Below are positions 5,576 through 6,098 of a DNA stretch of 6,098 nucleotides, piece by piece (position 1 is the stretch's first letter; every line of letters starts with the position of its first letter). Under the pieces are notes generated by a model that saw only the letters and a list, made by a program, of their open reading frames with translations, was not told the DNA's origin and did no database searches. The stretch spans positions 1 to 6,098 of the forward strand of contig JAIUYC010000279.1 in the NCBI GenBank assembly GCA_020216575.1, in the 5' to 3' direction. The position numbers were made by a program, and so were the translations under genes. The DNA comes from Coleofasciculus sp. S288. GTDB taxonomy: Bacteria > Cyanobacteriota > Cyanobacteriia > Cyanobacteriales > Coleofasciculaceae.

Positions 5576-5672
5576 ACAGTACGGGGGAACACTCACTCTA
5601 ACAAGGGATGTGCGTTACAGCGAAAAATGATGACAATCAAGGCTGAAAAATTAGTGCGATCGCAGATTTTGG

Positions 5673-6098
5673 TTAAGAATATCGAATTTGAAGCAATAGC
5701 CGATTTGCCGTAACTGGGGGGAGCACCTTGTGAAAGCAAGAAGGATCTTGCACAAAGCCGTACCCTCCTTTCCCTGTAATCGCGATTTGGTTTTCTTTGC
5801 CGTAATGAGTAAGCACAGCCGTATCAGTGTGGCGACCAGAAGCAAGAAAACCTCTTGGTTTTCTGCCATGAGAAGCCTTAATCATTACATGCGCTCCCGA
5901 ATAGATATCGACATCAGTAATGTAGAAATACACCGTCATGAAGTTGTAACCGGCAATATCAAAGTGGAAAGTGGTAGGCGGAAAGCGTTTTTTTATTTCT
6001 TGCTCAGGTAAATTAGACGCCAAAGCCCAGGTTAAGTGGCGTGTGATTCGAGTCGGCCAATAATGTAAATAGTCGTGGACGATTTGCAAGAGAATCGG
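5673..6098 (-). CDS. PhyH-like Fe(II)/2-oxoglutarate dioxygenase, C-terminal part
   Basis: The frame is open to the window edge, so only the last 141 codons are seen; a TTG at 6089 is in frame but more likely an internal Leu. The fragment looks like the C-terminal part of a phytanoyl-CoA dioxygenase (PhyH) family enzyme with the double-stranded beta-helix fold. An HFD triad part (HxD, His codon 5966-5964, Asp codon 5960-5958) supplies two iron ligands. SGAHVMIKASH follows where the family usually has a Gly/His-containing loop. CFHKVLPPVTANRLLLQIRYS closes the protein, with the distal His (5732-5730) as third ligand and an Arg (5702-5700) placed to bind 2-oxoglutarate. The substrate is unknown; such enzymes appear in secondary-metabolite and surface-polysaccharide loci. 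The protein ends ten residues or so after that Arg, a normal family end. It is probably soluble. Confidence 0.75.
   Translation of the reverse strand, partial: PILLQIVHDYLHYWPTRITRHLTWALASNLPEQEIKKRFPPTTFHFDIAGYNFMTVYFYITDVDIYSGAHVMIKASHGRKPRGFLASGRHTDTAVLTHYGKENQIAITGKGGYGFVQDPSCFHKVLPPVTANRLLLQIRYS

Noticed and set aside
5730..6011. Plus-strand frame of 93 codons opposite the dioxygenase gene.
   Set aside because: It is antisense to a frame with clear dioxygenase motifs and has no family features of its own.
1..6098. CRISPR array, transposase, tRNA or defence system.
   Set aside because: No regularly spaced repeats, no transposase-like or RNA-gene sequence, and no defence-type domains could be found on reading both strands.

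Overview
The window looks like cyanobacterial chromosome. The HIP1 octamer GCGATCGC, typical of many cyanobacterial genomes, occurs six times (starts at 211, 371, 387, 764, 2868 and 5656). The proteins also look cyanobacterial, notably a DUF3326 protein preceded by a small acidic ORF. No genus can be named from the sequence alone.

Left block (about 84-2890, plus strand, moderate GC). Three genes are packed end to start: a 64-aa hypothetical protein overlaps a DUF3326 protein by 4 bp (GTGA junction), and that overlaps a CPBP-family intramembrane protease by at least 23 bp. After 59 bp comes a sugar-type ABC transporter permease of the MalF/UgpA kind, with no partner subunits in the window. Just behind it, a 10-codon reading frame looks like the first residues of a second (MalG-type) permease that breaks off at a stop. 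This may mark a deletion or rearrangement point. At the extreme left edge a frame on the minus strand may be the start of a divergent gene.

Middle (2891-3129). This is a convergent intergenic region with a palindromic element bounded by GTAGG/CCTAC that resembles dispersed short repeats of cyanobacteria.

Right block (3130-6098, minus strand, AT-richer, no HIP1 between 2876 and 5655). Read in transcription order it holds the C-terminal part of a PhyH-like Fe(II)/2-oxoglutarate dioxygenase that runs off the window, a probable intrinsic terminator, about 560 bp of AT-rich non-coding DNA with palindromes and a candidate promoter, a WecG/TagA/CpsF glycosyltransferase, and a polysaccharide deacetylase of the exosortase/PEP-CTERM-associated type (DUF3473 class). 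The last two probably form an operon. Together they suggest the edge of an exopolysaccharide or cell-surface glycan locus: the transferase would add an amino sugar to a lipid-linked precursor and the deacetylase would trim N-acetyl groups from the polymer.

I see no CRISPR array, transposase, tRNA, rRNA or recognisable defence system. The points most worth following are the broken transporter operon with a composition change behind it, the coupled DUF3326/CPBP cluster, and the operator-like palindrome upstream of the glycosyltransferase.
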